A stretch of DNA of 64,000 nt from Tachinus rufipes (taxonomy: Eukaryota > Arthropoda > Insecta > Coleoptera > Staphylinidae). The stretch covers positions 682,001 to 746,000 of the forward strand of contig OZ010749.1 in the NCBI GenBank assembly GCA_963932245.1, read 5' to 3'. Of this stretch, positions 58,885 to 64,000 are shown piece by piece (positions within the stretch are counted from its first letter, which is position 1; every line of letters starts with the position of its first letter). A program made the position numbers and the translations under genes. The notes below the pieces were generated by a model, which was given only the letters and a program-made list of their open reading frames with translations, ran no database searches and was not told the DNA's origin.

Positions 58885-60034
58885 CATTCTAGGTAGTAGG
58901 GAAGTTTTTACTAAGATAATTATTTTATTACTCCTACATTATTATTTGTTAATATTTTCTAGGATAAAAAACAAAAAAACAAAACAAATATGGCACACTG
59001 TATAAAGTATTGTTATAAAAGAAAATTGTTTATTCATTTTTAGATAACATCTCTTTATTAATTTTATTATCATCATCATCATCGTCGACGGAGGTTATGT
59101 TTTAATTTATTTTATCTCATAATTATTTTTTTTAATTGATACCAGGAAAGAAGAAACAAAAGTGTATATTAAGTGACATTTTCATGATGTATAAATATAT
59201 TTATATTATTTATTACAAATTAAAAATATAGATGATAGCTCTTTATATATATATTTTATCTAGAATTATATTGATTGATTGATTGATTGATTACTTGGAA
59301 CTTTAGTGCAAGAGTAATGGCAAAGAAAAACCAACCAGATGTAATTTTATTGGATTGTTTAAAAGAAAATGAGAAGAAAATTGTAAATATAAGCAATCAT
59401 GATTTTTTTAATATTATCCGTTTGTTTTATCATTGTTTTATTTAATCCTTGCCATAAAGACGCATTTGCTGCAATAAGAAGTCGAATTATATTTGCTCCC
59501 ACTTTGAATCCAGTTGAAATGTAGCAGTCTTCTCCTAGGCACCTTTTGTAACAGGTAAAATATTAAATTAATGCTGGAATTCATGAAAGCCGAAAGCCAG
59601 TTTAAGTAACAGTTCATTCAATTTGATATAGTAATTCTACTACAAAAGCAAGTATAAAAAGAAAATAATATTTCAAATATATTCAAATTCTGATTTATTA
59701 AAATTGTTAATTTCTTTTTTAAATGCTGGTCATAGATTTAATTTAAATTAGAATAGCAAATTGTTAAATTGTAAATTTTACAAAACTATTTATTAATGTG
59801 GGTTAGCAAATTATTCTTAAATTGAATTAATATGATTATTTAATTTGTGTTTTAACGTTTCAATATATGCTTGTATTTCAGATAATATTATTATTAACTT
59901 TTATTATTAGAACAATTCACTACACACAAAATAGAAAAATTACAGACATGCAGGCAAACTAGATATACTTTATGAACTAATTTTTAATAAAATGAACTTG
60001 CTACAACCTATATTATTCTAATATTAAATTAGGT
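58885..60034. other. wapl 3' flank
   Basis: Holds the wapl 3' UTR (end not determined) and an alternative terminal exon candidate at 59043-59104 with a short ATC run. A TGAT tetranucleotide run lies at about 59272-59292. From about 59300 to 60034 I see only AT-rich sequence and a solo GGCAAACTAGATATAC end at 59953. Confidence 0.5.
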
Positions 60035-60443
60035 ATTCCATCTTATATACAATAAATAAAATTATAAATTATGTGCATTTCGATTTATTATTAATAATGT
60101 GTTGACAACAATAATTAACCTAGCAATATTTGTGTTTATAATAAATAATTTAAATAATATTTAAAATTGAGTAGGCTATGTAATAGATAAAATGGCTTTA
60201 AAAGTAGTAAAATCAAGTAATATTGATTAAATATCTAGTCATATTTAGGGCTTTCTTTTTTGGATATTTTTATTATTATGATCTTTGATTTTAATACTAA
60301 TCTAACAGCTTTTAGATTGCAGAAATAGCAAAAAATATTTGGTTTGAATATTAACAATGCTTACAATTAGTTTGTGCATGTTAGATTGACTATAATTATT
60401 TAAAAAAATTGTAATTAAATTTGCAATAAATAATCTATGTGTA
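60035..60443 (-). repeat. Inverted copy of the NDUFB2 3' flank (9.95-10.32 kb)
   Basis: On the minus strand it matches 9954-10315: AATTATAAATTATGTGC, TGTTGACAACAATAATTAACC, AAAATTGAGTAGGCT, TCTAGTCATATTTAG and TTGCAGAAATAGCAAAA occur in the same order. It joins a GGCAACCC terminus at 60446, just as the first copy abuts one at 9953. Confidence 0.75.
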
Positions 60444-60445
60444 TA

Positions 60446-60804
60446 GGCAACCCAATATACATCAATATTTTCTACTCCGGATACACCTCCTCGCGCTTCT
60501 GCGATCCGGATACAAAACCTATGAAATTCGCTCGCAATGCAGTGGAGCGAATGAATTAACATCGATGCGGTTTGCAACCACACATACATCAAATTTTTTT
60601 ATTACTTTCTTATCAGTGAACATTATTTAAATTTAAACTAACTGGTCAATTAATTAGAAAGTTACAGCCATTTAGCTCATTAATAATTTATATTTATTTA
60701 TTAGCCAATTAATTGTTAATCATAAAAAAACACAGCAAATTGCTTGATATGAAATGAGTACGCTCAAAGTAATATTAATTAATTAATTAATTATTGTAGT
60801 TGCC
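60446..60804. mobile_element. GGCAAC-family MITE, direct copy of 9547-9900
   Basis: Starts GGCAACCCAATATACATC after a TA. Carries GATCCGGATACAAAACC, GAAATTCGCTCGCAATGCAG and GCAACCACACATACAT like the copy at 9547. The right end is less clear (TAGTTGCC near 60804). Confidence 0.65.
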
Positions 60805-61092
60805 TTTGGAATTATTGAAGACGTTGCTATGACATTTGTTGTTTACTGTAATTTCTCTATTTTGTGTGTAGTGAATTTTGAAATTATTATTAAAATAACT
60901 ATTATAATAATCAGCATCTGCAAGAAATTTAGAAATAACTTTATTAACGTACATGAAGATTGCCGTAACATACTATTTTAATTCTGATAAGATGTTACCA
61001 TAACTTTCATAAAGGTAATTATTATAATAGTAATTATAATTAATTCATTTCAATAATAATATGTCATTTATTATAAATTAAACTGCTATACA

Positions 61093-64000
61093 GGCAACCC
61101 AATATACTTTATTTTTGTTATTCCAAATCTGTAGTAGTCACATTGATTTTTTTACAAGTTGGCAACTACAAAATTGGAAAAATAAAATATTAAACCTCCT
61201 GCTACTTATGTGTTCCTGATCCAAAACCTAAGTCGAATAATTCAAAACCAATGATAGACATATAGGCAACCAAATATACTTTATGAAATGAATTTTAATA
61301 AAACTTTTTAAAACAAACTTTATTGTTGAAATGTTAAGTTCTAATCATTAATTAACATATAAATAATGAAAATGTTAACAAAATATTTTATTAATTCAAT
61401 GTTTAATTAACTGTTACAGTTTTTGAAATTTATTAAATGACAAATATTGTTAAAAACTTTTGTAAAATTAATTTTTAGAAATATTAAAATGTTTAGAAAT
61501 TAATGTTGAATGTATTAAGCTTTTAAAAATAATAGATGATTGGATCATTTTGACTGAAATTTGAAATAAATTAGCAAGTGTCAAAACGTACATGGAATTG
61601 TCAAATACAATTCTAATTTTTATAATCAAATAAAAAACGCACAAAAAAGTGTTTTAGATTGTATTAAAAAATGTATAAAACTGATTTAAACTAATAGTGA
61701 TGCAATAAGTAAACTATGGAATTAAATAATTTTAATTTAAAATGCATAAAAATTCTTTACTAATTGTCTGAACTAAAAATCACAAATTATTGAAAACTAT
61801 TTTCAACCTTAAAATTATTTATTATTATTATTTTTCAAAAAGTTAATAAAACTGTCAAAAATTACTTTAAACATTAATAAATACTAGTAAATTGTCAAAA
61901 ATATAACAAATTTTAATTTGAAATGCATAGTGAAAAAAAAAAACTGTTAAAAACGTTTTAAACTTTGTAAAATTGTTTTATATATTGCAGTAATAGAGAA
62001 CTTTGTTTAAAATATATAGAAAATTATCAATAATTAATAAAAATATTAAACAAGTGTTCTAAATTGTCTAAAATAATAGTGAATCGGTTTATTTTAATTT
62101 TAATTGTTTAAAAACAATGTGTTAACTGCCATTTAGCATGCTATAAATTGTTAAAAAAAATTAAATAGAGAACAATGTTCGTATTAGATTTAGAGTTCCT
62201 TAATTCAAATTTATAATAAGCTATCTTTTCAGTGTTTATAGCTTTTGTTGTTAAATTACGAAACTCTTTATAGTCTCAAAGTGCAGGTAGTTTAGATATA
62301 AGATGGTCCATTTTGTGGTTTCTTTTCTATTTTAATAGTACTAATACTAGTTGTTGGGACTGCTGGTTTATTATTTGTTATCTGTGAGACATTATCATAA
62401 TAATTAGAAAACACATCTGTTTTTCTTTTCTTAAAGTATAAAGTATCAGTTTTTAATGGTCGATTAGTGCTGGTTTTTCGTTCTCCTGAACGTATTTCTG
62501 AATAAATAGATTGTGAGAGGATATCACCTTTTTCTCCTAAAAAAAAAAAAAAAAGTTTTTATTTGATTTGCTTAAAAAACTATTCAAATCAGTTATAAAC
62601 TTAATAAAAACTTTAAATTCTTAAAAACAATAGAAAAAATAAACTATTATAAACTATCAAAAAATAACAGCATAAATTGAGAAAACTAGATTTTGGTTTA
62701 AAAAGTATACAAATCAGTTAAATCTGTCAACAAATATTTTACAAAAACTTTATCTAAACAAGATAAGACAAATGTCTCATTTGCATTATAAATCAAAAAT
62801 TTAATACTTATTTTGTAATATGTTCTTTTATAAATATATGTAAATTTATTCCATAAAATTTTTAAATTATTATAATTAATTTTCAAATGTTTCGTCTCAA
62901 TCATGATTATATAGCTACACATAAAAGTAGCTTAATTCACTACATGTGATTAAAATATCACAATTATCTACCAAACAACATAAAACATGAAATTGACTTA
63001 TTCTCATTTTCTAAAAAAAGATTCAACTTATTATTTTGAGCCATATTCAATTAACGATTATATTGATTTACCAAATTAATTATTATGCACAGTTTTTAAA
63101 TATTTTATGGATTTGTGTTTACATAAACTAAGGATATATTATTAAAATAATATAAAATGTAATCAATATATGCAACCAAATATACATGTATTTTCTAAAC
63201 ATCGTATACCTCCTCGCATCTCTGCGATCCGGATACAAACCCAACTATTATAAATTTAATGTTAATACTTTAACGTATGCAACCAAGTATGCACAAAATT
63301 TATTAAAGAAATTAATTGGTTGAAACTGAATTAATCTTTTACAATTACATTTTGTTTAGCTTATTGTGTTTGAACACTTAACTTTATTACTACTTATTTA
63401 TTTATTGTATTAATTAATTTAAGATTGTTATTTCACTTAATTATAATTATATATTATAAATATAAAAATTTAGTTTGCAAATTGACTCGATATCTATACA
63501 ATACGTATAGATGCCTTTGTAGTATTACAAATTATTATAAATAATTCTTATAAAAAAACAAACTAACAATAAATAATCAAACATCATTAAGCAACACTTT
63601 TGCAAAAATTATTTCTTTAATCAGACAAACTCCAATCGAAACTCGGAGTTTTTTAAATTCTTATGGTAATGTTAATTTTACTTTAAATGACTAAAATATA
63701 ACAAAACAAACATTTTGATTTTGTATTAAATAAATAAATAATTTGAATGAATGCAAATTTAATAATTTAAAATAACTTTTGATTGTTTATTAAGAAACAT
63801 TAAGTATCATAGTTTTTCTTGCACAATGACCATAAAAGTTTCAGATTGTCAAATTGGCATTATAACATATAATTTTTTTTGGTTTTTCAAAAATGCTTTA
63901 CATCCATTATATATTAATTGGATATTTTTGAATAATTAAGTTAGATCTAGGTCACAATTGTTAAAATATTAATAGAAATTTGACTAAAACCATAACTAGA
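61093..64000 (+). repeat. Long dispersed repeat, direct copy of 5.0-8.3 kb
   Basis: Collinear with 5035-8270, with small deletions; continues past the window edge. Near 63171-63290 it contains two extra TGCAACCAA.TAT ends and the box TCTCTGCGATCCGGATACAA, not seen at the equivalent place in the first copy, so a further GGCAAC-family insertion is likely there. No gene. Confidence 0.75.

Noticed and set aside
1..64000. CRISPR arrays, operons, bacterial promoters or ribosome binding sites
   Set aside because: The tandem arrays are degenerate and lack the exact repeat plus unique-spacer structure; the genes are spliced eukaryotic genes.

Overview
This is an AT-rich, intron-containing animal nuclear window. 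It is almost certainly from an insect: it carries a delta-class glutathione S-transferase, and all seven protein genes have insect-like counterparts with short introns and GT/AG junctions. A beetle is my best guess, but that is weakly supported. No bacterial, organellar or intact viral genes were seen.

Layout. 0-9.5 kb: gene-free mosaic of dispersed repeats, including an unclassified GC-richer block (1.1-3.05 kb), two MITE-like insertions and a long block (5.0-8.6 kb) that recurs at 61.1-64.0 kb. 9.5-11.1 kb: NDUFB2 (complex I subunit, minus), lying between ~150-bp inverted repeats. 11.3-14.3 kb: delta-class GST (minus). 14.3-16.9 kb: spacer with tandem repeats. 16.9-33.8 kb: Vps13 (minus), reconstructed here as 38 coding exons whose lengths add up to an open 3234-aa frame. 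35.3-37.0 kb: BPHL-like alpha/beta hydrolase (plus), divergent from Vps13. 37.1-41.7 kb: CCT1/TCP-1 alpha (minus), tail-to-tail with BPHL and only 113 bp between the stop codons. 42.7-46.45 kb: JAZF1-like zinc-finger gene (minus), with a decayed R1-like LINE in an intron. 46.5-51.8 kb: long spacer made largely of degenerate minisatellites. 52.35-58.9 kb: wapl, the cohesin-release factor (plus). 58.9-64 kb: repeats again.

The genes are unrelated housekeeping genes (respiration, detoxification, lipid transfer, ester hydrolysis, chaperonin, transcription, cohesin control). They form an ordinary gene-rich island of about 50 kb between related repeat blocks. I found no new multi-gene system. The unexplained structure is in the non-coding DNA: (i) a repeat family with the terminal box GGCAACCCAATATAC next to TA, seen about 15 times, which brackets NDUFB2; (ii) minisatellite families shared between distant introns and spacers, sometimes inverted; (iii) a higher-order tandem array in wapl intron 1; (iv) several MITE families inside introns, two with filled-site/empty-site evidence.

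All exon joins were derived by hand from splice consensus, reading frame and family knowledge, and total CDS length was checked for divisibility by three. Repeat boundaries are approximate unless a terminus is described.
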